Assembly: GCF_963966145.1 (NCBI RefSeq)
Contig: NC_091046.1
Location: 42,408,001-42,472,000, forward strand
DNA from: Tenebrio molitor
Taxonomy: Eukaryota; Arthropoda; Insecta; Coleoptera; Tenebrionidae
Reading direction: 5' to 3'
Length of the DNA: 64,000 nt
The notes under the pieces were generated by a model. That model had not been told where the DNA came from. It did no database searches and saw nothing but the letters and a program-made list of their open reading frames with translations. The position numbers and the translations under genes are program-made. Position 1 is the stretch's first letter. The number at the start of each line of letters is the position of its first letter. Positions 12,222-23,319 of this stretch are shown here, piece after piece.

Positions 12222-12774
12222 ATGACCTTAATGAACAAAACGACACAGAACATTTTGAAGGTATCTCCGTTCGCAAAGTCCGAATTCAACGAGATAATTT
12301 TTGCATTTTGGTGTTTTAGACGCTGCAGGCCCAAGTCGATTTTTGTTTAGAGGCAAATCGTAAGGCAACGTTCAAATCGTGGGTGTTTAAAGACCAAGCC
12401 AAATGCAGTGCAAGAAAGGTAGTGATTCCCCTGTGTGCACAACATACTACATTTCTCGTTTTCAGCTAGCAGAGGCAGGTTTTGTTTTTTCGGGAAACAA
12501 GCATGAACCTGACGCTGTGAAGTGCTTTTTCTGTAACAAGTCGCTAGACTGTTGGGATGAAGACGACGATCCGTGGAGGGAACATCAGAAGCACTCTCCA
12601 AATTGTTCCTTCGCCAAAATGGACAAACCAGAAAAGACTTTCACTCTTACAGAATTTCTAGATGTTAGAAATGAGTTAATTGAAAATTTTATGAAGAATT
12701 TGTTGAAAGAAAACATTGATAGAACAGATTCAGTATTTGATGAAGTTGTGGAATTACTCAGTGCTTTAAAATAG
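12222..12774 (+). CDS. Survivin / Deterin, single-BIR inhibitor-of-apoptosis family protein
   Basis: Three exons (12222-12260, 12320-12418, 12466-12774) with 47-59-nt introns give 148 residues, close to human survivin (142). The BIR zinc site is complete: Cys66-X2-Cys69-X16-His86-X6-Cys93, in the context KCFFCNKSLDCW. The C-terminal third (from about residue 100, FTLTEFLDVRNELIENFMK) is the long amphipathic helix through which survivin joins the chromosomal passenger complex with Borealin, INCENP and Aurora B. Its family role is in chromosome segregation and cytokinesis, with a secondary anti-apoptotic role in flies. The start is the first ATG in the exon; a second ATG three codons on is also possible. 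Confidence 0.92.
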
Positions 12775-12899
12775 AATTATCTCCAATGGCAAACGTCAGT
12801 TTTAATTATTTCCTAATCAGTTTTTATCAGATATCTTCCCTATCTAAGATTGTTGCTAGAACTTTTAGTTGTAATTTATTGTGTGAAGTAAATTTTACC

Positions 12900-13412
12900 A
12901 TGAAGACTGTGTTGCTTTTGTTGACTTTTGCCGCATTTTGTCACGTCGGACACTCTCTAGAGTGCTACGCGTGTTCAGTGGGTGAACAAGATGTTGACAG
13001 GACTTGCGTCGACAGCCCTGAACAAATTGGCACAGTCAACTGTAACAAAAAGTACTGCACTACCATCAGACAAGAGTATTTGGTAAATAAAATGTGTTTT
13101 TGAGACAAATCGCTCATGTAAATTTCGCAGGACCCTAAAGATAAAGTCGCGTCCATGTTCAGAGGCTGTGAAGATGAGCCGCTGCACATGAACGAAATCA
13201 TCGAAGATGGATCCTACAGGTTTTATTATACGGCATGTCAGGTGTCACTCTGCAACGGAGGTTCTGGAAAATCGGGCGACGACAGTTCAGGAAACACACC
13301 TTTGGGCGACAAATCCACTCTTCTGGTTCCGGGAACAGGAAACGGAAGTACCTTGATACAGATCTCCCTCTCGCTAATTCTGTCACTTGCGCTGATGCAC
13401 TATTTTGTTTGA
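12900..13412 (+). CDS. Ly6/three-finger family protein, GPI-anchored (copy A)
   Basis: Two exons, 12900-13082 and 13131-13412, give 154 residues. A clear signal peptide (MKTVLLLLTFAAFCHVGHS) precedes ECYACS, the usual opening of a Ly6/uPAR domain. The mature domain has eight cysteines and ends CQVSLCNGG, matching the closing C-N of the fold. After a Gly/Ser-rich linker the protein ends in a hydrophobic stretch (LIQISLSLILSLALMHYFV) preceded by small residues (GNGS), a typical GPI-attachment signal. Insect relatives act in septate-junction assembly or modulate ion channels; which applies here cannot be told. It starts 125 bp after the survivin stop on the same strand. A paralogue without the anchor follows at 14723. 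Confidence 0.85.
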
Positions 13413-13501
13413 GTTACAGCGAGATAAACAATGAAAATGTACATATTAATCTAAGACCAAAACTAAAACTGAAATTTTGTACCTACCTACTCAAGTGTTT
13501 C

Positions 13502-13507
13502 AATAAA
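13502..13507 (+). terminator. Poly(A) signal of Ly6 copy A
   Basis: AATAAA about 90 nt after the stop codon of the GPI-anchored Ly6 gene, within an AT-rich 3' region. Confidence 0.6.
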
Positions 13508-13946
13508 TTTCTGATTTTAACTTGTGGACAAATCTTTTTTTGTTGAATGCGTTTTGGCTCGCTTTTACGTTTAACTTGACCGAAAAGAGAAGTGTTACAA
13601 AATGAATGCTTTCTAATTGGCCATGGATCTGTTAACAACCGCCGTTCTGGTCGCAATTGTGTGTTTTGACTTATTCTCGTTAGTTCTACCGACCTCGTTT
13701 TAATTCAAAACCATTTGGGTATTATTAGATCATTCATCCTTCAAACTTACTTATCAAAGGTCCGATCAGCGGAAAATTACTTTTGGGGTAGTAAGTACGA
13801 AGTAAAAATCTGCAAAACAGCTCAAAATCTGAACTGAATAAAGGTTCAAACAAATGGAAATGAATGTCCTTCAGAAAGTAATGAGATAGGTGATAAGCAG
13901 ATTTTGAAAAAACGTTATTAACATAAGTTGTGTGTAAATTGGGCAT

Positions 13947-14238
13947 GAACGAGTTGAATACAACTTTTTTTTGTTCTACGACCCCCTTAAAGACTCCAAA
14001 TCGCTTAAAATCTTTAAAATTAGCTTGACGTTTCGTTTTGACAAGTGGTGACATTTATCAAAATCCGTTCACATAGGAGAAAATTCTCAAATTCTGACAG
14101 TGTCGAACAAAAAATAATCATAAAAGAACCCCTTCAACCATTTAAATAATCGACGTCATTTCCGACGACCACATTTCGATGGCACATATCCGTTTGATAA
14201 GATATAAATAATTAACTATGTATTTTGCAATCAATTTT
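13947..14238 (+). repeat. Direct repeat, left copy (about 290 bp)
   Basis: This segment, starting GAACGAGTTGAATACAAC, recurs with only scattered differences at 14358-14654. The two copies lie in tandem between the Ly6 genes, separated by a palindromic stretch at 14251-14345. A third, inverted partial copy lies at 54412-54555, so this is a dispersed repeat family. It contains no gene. Confidence 0.85.
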
Positions 14239-14357
14239 CGTAATAGTAGTTTGTGTGTAAATTGGGCCTTTTTTGGCACGCGTGGGCCACTTTAAAACGC
14301 GAGTGAAACGAGCGTTTTAAAGGCCTACGAGTGCCAGAAAAAGCCCAATTTATACAC

Positions 14358-14654
14358 GAACGAGTTGAATACAACTTTTTTTTGTTCAACGAGCCCCTTA
14401 AAGGCTCCAAATCGCTTAAAATCGTTAAAATTAGCTTGACGTTTCGTTTTGACAAGTGGTGACATTTATCAAAATCCGTTCACATAGGAGAAAATTCTCA
14501 AATTCTGACAGTGTCGAACAAAAAATAATCATAAAAGAACCCCTTCAACCGTTTAAATAATCGACGTCATTTCCGACGACCACATTTCGATGGGACATAT
14601 CCGTTTGATAAGATATATCTAAATAATTAACAATGTATTTTGCAATCAATTTTT
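14358..14654 (+). repeat. Direct repeat, right copy, abutting the Ly6 copy B promoter
   Basis: Second copy of the ~290-bp repeat at 13947. The ORFs read in it on the minus strand are repeat-derived and look like no protein. It ends only about 25 bp before the TATA box of the next gene. Confidence 0.85.
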
Positions 14655-14676
14655 GGAAACATCTTATCCTGTTCCT

Positions 14677-14684
14677 TATAAAAG
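14677..14684 (+). promoter_or_regulatory. TATA box of Ly6 copy B
   Basis: TTATAAAAG lies about 40-45 bp before the ATG at 14723. That places a start site roughly 15 nt upstream of the ATG and gives a very short leader. No comparable box is seen in front of copy A. Confidence 0.55.
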
Positions 14685-14722
14685 ACTCGAATGTTTTTTG
14701 ATGTATAAAGTAAAGTGTAACG

Positions 14723-15116
14723 ATGAAGTCAAGTTTGATTCTGGTCGTTTTCGCTACCCTTTGTGGCATTGGGTTCTCCTTGGAGTGTTACACCTGTTCG
14801 GTGGCTGAAACCGACCCTGACTTTGACAAAACTTGTATCGATCATCCTGAAGAACTTTTAGCCACTGATTGCAACAAGAATTATTGTACTATAATAAGAC
14901 AAGAATACAAGGTAAGTAGAGTAATTACTGTTGACAGCATACTTACGAGAACGTGTACAGGATGAAGAAAATATAGTCGCTTCCATGTATAGAGGATGCG
15001 AGAACTATCCATTGTACATCAACAGAACCTTTGAAGATGAAACGTACAGATTTTACTATTTTTCATGTCAGGAGTCGCTCTGCAACGGAGGCAGCGGGAA
15101 AAGTGAACAATTTTAA
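14723..15116 (+). CDS. Ly6/three-finger family protein, secreted form (copy B)
   Basis: Two exons, 14723-14911 and 14961-15116, give 114 residues. The intron position and phase match copy A at 12900 exactly. The signal peptide is MKSSLILVVFATLCGIGFS and the mature domain opens ECYTCS. All eight cysteines line up with copy A and the closing CQESLCNGG is kept. The protein stops a few residues later (GSGKSEQF), so the linker and hydrophobic GPI signal of copy A are missing. I infer a tandem duplicate that became a secreted protein. An alternative 3' exon carrying an anchor cannot be excluded, but none is evident in the next 2 kb. Confidence 0.82.
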
Positions 15117-16999
15117 CCTCTTGATTGACAGTAAAATGTCTCAGTAGTGTTTATAATATTACTTTATTTTAAACATGTAACAATATAAACAAATATAAAA
15201 ACAACAGTAAACGTCTTCTACTAAGTATCTACAAGTGTGTTAAATAATATAAAAAAATGTGTTTGTTATTAATTATAGTCGGCCAAATTTACGTTCAAAA
15301 AGTTTCTTATTCAATAATAGTAGATAACGTAACGAGTTCAGAAAAGTGGAAGTTTAGTAGAGGAGTAGGTATACTTAAATGCCATAGGAGTCCAGTAAAA
15401 TGACTTTTCTGACGAGGAGCGTAGGTTATATGCTATTTTTTCGCATTTTAAGAATATTAAAATTTGTTCGTAAAAAAGTTGAATATTACTCAAAATGGTA
15501 CAGTAATGGTTGCTACGCCGTAAAGTGACCTATTACTGTAGGATTTTGAGTACACACAAATATACAACCTTTTATGACCCAGTCCACAATGCGCTAGATA
15601 AAGAAGCCATTGGCGTAGCGTCTATATTCAGCATATATTTAAATATTTTTAAATATATGATATTCAGAAACCTTTTATGGCTCTGTAGTTTTCGCGGGCC
15701 GGTACACTTATTTGAATTAGTGCCATCTCCAGTCTTTTCTCCCTCCACGATTCTCCCTATTCCCCTTCCAGGGAATATGACAATATGAAATTGGGAAAAA
15801 GATTACTATGTAACCTGTTACTCCGAAGAATAATTGGTTACCTACAAAAATAACTTTACACCACAGACAATTAAACATAGTAAGACTGTCTAGATCTATT
15901 CAAATTTCAGCGACGCGCGATACTAGCGACGCGCTAACGTAGGGCCGAACTAGATGTATAATAAGTTGCATATTCCTCAATTATTGAATCGAATGTATAA
16001 TTAGTTGCATACGGACATATTTTTTTGTTTTTATTTACCTATTTTCATATTATGGTTTTATTTATTGAAAAAAAAACAAAGACAAACAATTACCCAAACA
16101 TTTTATTTCATTATTTTTAGAGTTTTCTTATAAAGGTTTGAATTTTGAAATTGTTTTTCGCTTATAACGATCCATGTAATAGATTATCTTTTCTCTGAGA
16201 TTGAGTTCACAAATTTTGGTACGTTGAAAAACCTATAACACTTTGCCTGAGGATTTTGATGAATGTGCACGTTCTGGGATAACTTCAGGATCAGGAATCA
16301 CAACTTCTGTAATTTACATAGTCATTAAAATCTTCGAATTGTCTAAAAAAACTGTTATTTTGTGACACTGTGAATTTGGAACGAAAAATTGATGGGAATG
16401 GCACGGGACACCTATAAAATCTAGTTTTTTGAGAACTTGTAGAATAATTTTCTGAAAAGTGGTCTTGCCAAGTGAGTGAATTTTGTAATTTTGAAGAAAG
16501 TATTCCAGAACTATCTAAAACCTTTATCCACCTTTTTTCAATTCTGAAAATAACATTTTTTGTAATAACTTTTTTTTCGAAAGTATTACTTACCGAATAC
16601 GAACTTTTTGGTCAAAAACAATTCAAACAAGTTAGTCAGGCTTCGACATCGCAGGTAGAAGAGGCTCGGAACAAGTACGAAAGTCGTTTTGGATTATTTT
16701 ATCATTTTTATCATAACGAAATTGATTAGCCAATTTTTGACAATGATTAATAAAGATTTTTGAAACGAACAAATTTGATTTTTTGAATAAATCAAATTTC
16801 CCGCTGTCAACGTAAATAGTCGATTCATCATCGACTAAATACGGTCATTTAGTTCGGCCCTACACTAGGGTTGCGCTAGCATCGTCCACGTCTCCTAGGT
16901 TTTATATGGACTTTAACAGTCTTAATTCGTTATTGGTCTGTGCTTTACACACAGAATTAGAATACTGTAAATATATATTTATTTGAAGGCCCGATAGTA
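15117..16999. other. Gene-free stretch with a weak inverted-repeat pair
   Basis: No protein-like ORF. A 17-bp inverted pair (GTAGGGCCGAACTA at 15939 and its complement ending near 16863) may mark the ends of an old 0.9-kb element, but no target duplication or transposase is recognisable between them. Confidence 0.4.
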
Positions 17000-17357
17000 C
17001 TATGGCGGACAATAAATTTAGGCCGGCCTGTCATTGAGTTGACATCAAAATGTGAAGCTGGCATTATGTTCAATTAACCCCATTTTCGATTTTTGTCATT
17101 CTTGTCATCGTGACAGCGATAATCAAAATTAAAATTGGGAAAAGAAGCGTGCACCAGAGAGAAGTGCTACTATAAATCAGTTATGCTAGTACGTCATGAT
17201 CTGTAAGTTACAAAAAAGGCGAAGGAAACGCCAAACAGCTTGAAAACCTTCAGTTTGACAAACTGACACATCAGTCATAATGACAATAAATGGTCGCTTG
17301 CATTGACTTTTTTGAAATGTCAGAAATTTGCCGGCCTAAATTTATTGTCCGCCATAG
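17000..17357. mobile_element. MITE with TA target duplication
   Basis: The ends are perfect inverted repeats starting CTATGGCGGACAATAAATTT, each flanked by TA. The 358-bp interior is non-coding. The motif near the ends (CAATAAATTT followed by GGCC/GGTC) resembles that of the 247-bp element at 57040, so they may be distant members of one family. Confidence 0.75.
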
Positions 17358-18026
17358 TACTATAAGAGTAAATAACAGATGTAAACATTACCAATTATCG
17401 TAAGACATTGAAAAACAACGGTACCTACACAATTAATACGTTACATCAGAATTTTTAAATTTTTCTGGTTTTTCGTGATTCGGTTATTTAGGTCAGACAT
17501 GTTGCGCGCTCTTATTTTTATTTTTCTTCACAGTACCTAATATTAATTATGTTGTAGGTATATTTAACCGTATTTTTTAAGTTTGATAGCATTTCGGAAA
17601 TGAGCTTATGTGTACCTACGTCTAATAGTCCTAGCGCATAATTAATTATGAATCAACGTATGTATTCAATATGGCGCAATATTGAGATAGCGCGGAGCGC
17701 GTCAATATAGTAAGTGGAGTAGTATCCCCGCAGATTTTACGTATTGTTTTAGTAGACCGTGAAGTGTTCGGTGTTCCTCCTGTGATATGTCTGTTGAAAA
17801 CGAGTCAGAACGTTCAAGTGGTATCTTTCCGCACGATGAGACAATTGTAACTCGAAATAGTCGAAATTACACGGGGCCACAAGAAAGTTACGAATGGTTT
17901 TTGCTGGCCAGGTCTTTAAAAGATTGGAAATATTGTTATAGCCATACTGCAAATACTCCACACTACATAACTAAACAAGGTTTTCGTACGCGTAGACTTC
18001 TTGCAGGCCCAAAGACGGCACTCCGA

Positions 18027-18872
18027 ATGCGGTTTGCAAACAGCGATGATATTGGTGTGTTCATGAAAGTTACAAATTCTTACGCATTGCTTGGCGGTGA
18101 AGAACATTCCGAACATGTGTGCAGGTAAGCTTTAATTATTACAAAAGTTGATGAAATATCTGACATTGGCGTTGAAGTCTTATTAGGGGCGACTTGTCCG
18201 AAATTCCCGTGATAAACACTTCACTCGAGGGCTGTAGAGTAATAGGTCGCATGTGTGTTGGAAATAAAAACGGACTTCTTTTACCTGAAGCAACTTATGA
18301 CACAGAATTGCAACACATTCGGAATGAACTTCCTGATTCAGTTTAAGGTGGAAACAATTCAAGACAGATTGAGTGCGTTAGGAAATGTGATCGCTTGTAA
18401 CGATCATGTTGCCATCGTACACCCAGATCTAGATAAGGTCTGCTGAAGCTCATTGCCGAAATGTGGTATTCTAAAGTTGTCTTTGCAGGAAAGCGAAGAA
18501 ATTATCGCGGATACTCTGCAAGTTGAAGTTTTCCGCCACATGATAGCGAATAACCCGTTGGTGGGATCGTATTGTGTTTTAAGTAATCAAGGAGGATTGG
18601 TGTGTGCAGATATAAATAACAGTGAACTTGAAAATTTATCCTCGTTGTTGCAAGTGCCTCTAGTTGTAAGTATAAACCAAAATGAACAATTCAGGGCAGA
18701 ACTTTATTGCTTCTATTAATTTTAGGCTGGCACCATAAACAGGGGTAACAAGACTGTAGCATCAGGCCTAGTCGTCAGTGATCACATTGCTTATGCTGGG
18801 ATGAAAACCACGTCTTCCGAATTTACTGCGATCGATACCGCATTTGGATTAATTCCACCTCGACATTATTAA
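18027..18872 (+). pseudogene. Divergent eIF6-like gene with a frameshift
   Basis: Four exons (18027-18124, 18187-18437, 18489-18665, 18726-18872) with good splice sites. eIF6 is a ring-shaped ribosome anti-association factor bound to the 60S subunit, and family signatures are clear: GCRVIGRMCVGNKNGLLLP, ELQHIRNELPDSV, DRLSALGNV, CNDHVAIVHPDLD, VFRHMIAN, GSYCVLSNQGGLV and LSSLLQVPLVAGT. In exon 2 the frame is broken at about 18344 (GATTCAGTTTAAGG puts a TAA in frame); after a one-base shift the eIF6 reading resumes. The other exons are open and all splice junctions keep phase. Either this is a recently inactivated or fast-evolving paralogue, or the assembly has an error here. The frame is open back to 17787, so a longer N-terminus is possible; an acceptor (TTCTTGCAG) just before 18006 argues for a 5' non-coding exon instead. 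Confidence 0.75.
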
Positions 18873-18971
18873 TTGGATGTTAAGAATGCCTACCTGCTGT
18901 GATAAATAAAAATGAAGTGTTAATCACAACATTATTAAAAATATATTAAATGTTTGTTGTAATAGTATTTT

Positions 18972-19240
18972 GGTAATTGTTCACTTTAACTACTTTCTGG
19001 CTAGACAGCCTCAGGACGTCCTCCTACATCGTTTCCCACCAGTCAAACCTTGTGCAAATGAAAATTTTCCTTACCCTTTAGTTATACTAAGACTTGGCGC
19101 GACCTTGAAACACAACAAGAGAGAAAAAAAGGCATTTCCACAAGGTTTGAATGGTGGGACACGATCTAGGAGGACGCCCTGAGGCTGTTTAGCCAGAAAA
19201 AACGCGAAAATTCCAGAAGTAGTTAAAGTGAACAATTACC
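18972..19240. mobile_element. Short relative of the 1.4-kb element, 8-bp target duplication
   Basis: Same termini (GGTAATTGTTCACTTTAACT) as the element at 7140-8542 but only 269 bp long, flanked on both sides by AGTATTTT. It is probably the original MITE form, with the longer copy enlarged by insertion. No coding capacity. Confidence 0.85.
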
Positions 19241-19470
19241 AGTATTTTTTTTAATCCATTTAAATAATAGCTACATATTTGTGTATTAAGAGAGCGGAGC
19301 GGAGAGCGAGCGTTTCGTACATTTTGTCGCGCGTGAGCGACAAAGTGACAGTCCTTGGAAAACGTCAACTTTGCTTTGGCTGGTTTGTCTGCCTCACTGC
19401 GTTCGGTAGCCAATCTACCAGCCACAGCACATAAAACTTCATTTTTGCTCCTCATAACATATAGTGAAAT

Positions 19471-19815
19471 TTTTTTAATAAACAATTGTCAGTGTCAAAA
19501 TGAAGAAAAAAACCATACTGTACCACCCTAAAATTTGGACATATGGACCAGCTGTATAACAATTTGACACCAAATCATGGTTAAGGTTATGTTCACTTCA
19601 CTTCCCGTACCTTCCGTGAATTCATTTTCAAAACAAATTTAATGAGAAATCAGGAGAAACCTTTTCGAATTTCAAATAAACTCTCGCTCGTTAGGGCGCA
19701 GGCTCAGTTACATAAAAAAATGTTGACACTCAATGTGACCAATCGTATTATCATGAAAATCACAGTTTGGCTCATACCAACAAGACAACGTTTTGACAAT
19801 TGTTTATTAAAAAAA
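19471..19815. mobile_element. MITE with AATAAACAATTGTCA ends
   Basis: The ends are inverted copies of each other, and the whole 345-bp unit recurs in inverse orientation at 28330-28651, in the long PARP1 intron. The shared interior includes TTCCGTGAATTCATTTTC. The ORF in it is accidental. Confidence 0.75.
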
Positions 19816-21507
19816 TTCAACTATAGGCTTTGCCATTTCTATTGAAACACCACCTGTTGATTGACAGTTTGGCAACGCTGCAAATATGTTTAGTAATTTT
19901 TTGACTATTATTGCCAATCTTGATTTTTGTTGAATGTCATGTCATATTTGACTCAACGCGTCTTTCATTCAATTATAACCCAATAATTATCAAGAATTTA
20001 TTGTTTTTTCGCGAAAATAGAGCAAAATAGAAAAAAAAAACGAGTCCTTATGCGTGCTGACATGAAGAGAACTCTTATTTAATTATATGATAAACTGCAT
20101 TTAAGTCAGCCAATGTGGTCAGTCGGAAAAATTTGTGTTGAAATTTCAGAAATCTTTTCCGTAAGTTAAAAAAGGTGTTTTTCTATCATTCTAAAAAGCG
20201 TCAGCGTCTTCAGCTTAGAACGTATTTACATTTGCTAACAATGCTAACATTTAGGTATAACATCAAAATTAAATCCCGCACTTTTTATCACACGCCACTT
20301 GGCACATGCGCCTTGAGGGGACACCTTAAATTATTGTTCTAAATTGGAATTAATTGTAACTTTGATTTTCATCTCTTCAGCTAAACTTTAAGTGCAGTTT
20401 TATTTGTTATTAATTATTATAACTCATTTAACTTTAACAGCAGAAAAGTGAGGTTACGTGTTGGTTTCGTCGATCCTCTGTGGTTTCAGTATAAGAAATA
20501 TTCAATAGAAAAAGCATTTCAGCAAGTGTAGTTTATTAAAATACTTAATACATATAAGTACATTGAAATAAACCAAAATTAATTATTTTTTTACTTAAAC
20601 TTTTCCCCAATTCATTCAATTATGAGTTCCTCAAACTCCTGATTTTTTTTTTATCCTTACAATCTTATCCCACATTGCCTAGATACCCCCATTATACCAA
20701 TTTTTTTTTCCAGATAGGTATCTGATATTACCGCCTACAGAATTATCCAATCACACCTGAGAGGCGAAATCCTTCAAGATTCCAAACCTGGCGCCAGTCC
20801 AGTAAATTCCTTGTTCATTGATTAAAATTGTTTGAGTTTCCCTTGGGTTTTACCTTCCACCTTCCAGCAGGAAAACTAACCACGACAGATAACCACGCTA
20901 AAAACCACTCACTCACATTTGTAGTGGTAGGACTCGCAGGCGTAAAATTTTTAGATTTCTATTGACATTTATATTAAATTGTTATATATATTAAGAATGC
21001 ACGATGCGTCGAAGAGATAAATAATTGCTAAATGTGTAGTTAGATCATTGATTTATCAATTTATCATACTTATTTTGACAGTGATTTGCTTTGACGTTTT
21101 AGGAACTAGAAAATGTCAAAATTTCAAATTTCTCACTAAAAGCCGTTTTACAACCAACCGAACCTGTTACACATTGCTAAATTTTAGAAAAAATCCAACA
21201 GGTGGTGTTTCAATAGAAATGGCAGAGCCTATATATAGTATTATTGAAATGTCAAACTTGTCAGTGTCTAAGGTGCAACGGAAAACAAAGGATGATCCAT
21301 AGCCAACCCTAAGTGAAAATTTTAATAGTCACCCGTTACTTCGTGCGACGATTTCTTCGGTAGGAACAATTGACCTACCAGCAGCTTTTTTACGAGTCCC
21401 GAAACACACCAACACAATTTGTAAGGCATGCATAAAAATCCTTCGGCGTTAGAACTACAGGGTGAGCAACAATAACTGTTTCAGTTGGCAAAAAAAAAAT
21501 TTACATA
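19816..21507. other. Gene-free AT-rich stretch
   Basis: No protein-like ORF, no clear terminal repeats and no RNA gene seen. A short piece near 19830-19870 resembles sequence near 21170-21225 in inverse orientation (ATTTCTATTGAAACACCACCTG), possibly ends of a decayed element. Confidence 0.4.
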
Positions 21508-22445
21508 CAGTGCGCCCAGAAATGTGGTAGTAACTTTTACACAGTGTCACAAGATGGGACTTTCGAAAAGCCAAATTTGTTCAATCTTGCAACATTCAAT
21601 TTTTGAATTTTTTCAAAAGAATATGTTAAGGAGGTTTTCCGAACAATTTTTACCCCCGATTTGTGCATTAAAGTTTGTCGAGATGTTGCTCGAAGGGTTC
21701 AGTTATGCCATGGCCAACTGTATCGATATACACTAGACGTGTATACATGATACATGGCCGTTTCAATTTCAAAATAAAAGTGTTCGTAGAAAGCAAACCA
21801 TGAACTACCGTAAAGTAGCGACATCTGTTGGATCATTTCATAATAATTTTTTTAATTTGAAATTGTCAAATTGAACGTCACAAACGTCAGATTTTGGAAG
21901 TATTTTCTTACCTTTCTGTGCTCATTGTCAATTATAACATTTATTGTTGAGTTGATGATTGTCGTGTTTAGTTTCGTTGTGTTCATTTTAATTTATTAAT
22001 TTCGAGTGACAAGCAAATTAACAGACAAATAACATACGACAACTAACCGTTACCTAACCAAGAATATAAATTTGACAAGTTGACGTACTCGTAGATTGAA
22101 GATTGGTTAAAATTATAGTCGTATGGCGTCGCTACTTTACGGGAAATTTCAATTGTTTCATCGGAATTTTTCTCTTATGGAGAAATTGCAAAATGAAACG
22201 GCCATGTATACACGTCTAGTGTATATCGATACAGTTGGCCATGGTTATGCATTGAGCATAATGGTGGTCAATTTGAACATTTTCAATAAAATTTAAATTT
22301 GAATGTTTTACGTTTGACAATTCTTGACATTTATTTATCTCAATATAGATAGCGGCGTTGCCATGCATAAAAAAGGTCTCTGGTAAAAAAGTGTCATCTT
22401 GCGGGACCAATCAAAAAACTTGCTACCACATTTCTGGGCGCTCTG
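21508..22445. mobile_element. MITE with TA duplication, split by a second MITE
   Basis: The ends CAGTGCGCCCAGAAATGTGG and their inverted copy are flanked by TA. The unit has been opened by the 535-bp element at 21709-22243; without it the element would be about 400 bp. Its right end directly abuts the next MITE at 22446. Confidence 0.75.
21709..22243. mobile_element. 535-bp MITE, copy 1 of 2
   Basis: The termini are inverted repeats of about 50 bp starting CATGGCCAACTGTATCGATA. GTTATGC lies on both sides as a 7-bp duplication. It is nearly identical along its length to the copy at 27014-27538. Non-coding. Confidence 0.85.
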
Positions 22446-22838
22446 TATAATCTGTTTCAAAATCAAAAATCCACCACCTGTTGAATTATGTCGGCAGAAA
22501 AAAAGAAATCCCTAGAATAAGTTTCATTTTTCTGGGTTGGCCCAACTTTCCGCCAAAATTTGACCTTCAGTATGTCACAAATATCAAATTATAAAAATGC
22601 CCCGAAAAACAAGGAATCTTTTAACCGCTAAATTAAAGCGAGCGTTCATTAAGTGCTTCGAAGAATTTAAAAAACACGATGAACTACGACCAAAACGACT
22701 GTCAACAGTTTTATTTCATAACCCCACGTTTTTCTGACACTTTCAAACACACTAAAAACAAAAGTTGGCGACGTTGTCGGTTGTATTTTCGAGGTAGAAT
22801 GCAGTGTTGGTGGATTTTTGATTTTGAAACAGATTATA
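22446..22838. mobile_element. 393-bp MITE, intact relative of the 6.6-8.7 kb repeat
   Basis: The ends TATAATCTGTTTCAAAATCA and their inverted copy enclose a non-coding interior. The reverse complement of this element makes up the outer shell of the nested cluster at 6622-8735, and it shows the uninterrupted site for the hAT MITE there (GTTGACAG on the minus strand, near 22700). Confidence 0.75.
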
Positions 22839-23143
22839 AAATTTTCAAGACTGAATTGTACCTATTTCGGTTTGTTTTATTGACATTATTGACAGCTGGT
22901 ATACATTTCAAATTTAAACGTCTTGGTTTTTGTATTCTTTTATTAATAAAATGGTTTTCTCGTTGGAACATGACACAAAAGTCACCAAAAATCACTAGAA
23001 TTTATTGCCAACTCAATCAGTACTTGTTGCTCATACGGTACTACAAGTGTGGGAAAAAATAAAACTGACAGATTCTGACATTCAAAAAATGATTGACACA
23101 AATGCTCCGACAATTGACCAAGATAATTTTTGGGTATTATAAA

Positions 23144-23318
23144 GAGCGATCAAATCAAATTTGTAGTCGAGTTATCCATGAATCCGAAATCGTATGTCGT
23201 TACTTAAACTCTACGCTCCAATAAACACAGGTTAGACCTCTAGATATCAATCGCAAAAGACATACGGAATTATGGATAAATCCATAGATGACTCGATTAC
23301 AAATTAATTTGATCGCTC
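23144..23318. mobile_element. 175-bp MITE
   Basis: The ends GAGCGATCAAAT and their complement continue as a long imperfect hairpin (TGTAGTCGAGTTATC, then CGTATGTC in both arms). It directly abuts an eIF6-like gene fragment on its right. Confidence 0.65.
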
Positions 23319-23319
23319 G

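Noticed and set aside
15939..16863. Calling 15.9-16.9 kb a transposon
   Set aside because: Only a 14-17-bp inverted pair supports it; no target duplication or coding remnant.
17787..18026. 80-codon N-terminal extension of the eIF6-like gene
   Set aside because: Open frame, but eIF6 homology starts at about the ATG at 18027 and a good acceptor lies just before 18006, so a 5' exon border is more likely than a coding extension.
18970..19485. Small ORFs on both strands of the 19-kb MITE
   Set aside because: They read through terminal inverted repeats and recur wherever the element occurs; no protein family.
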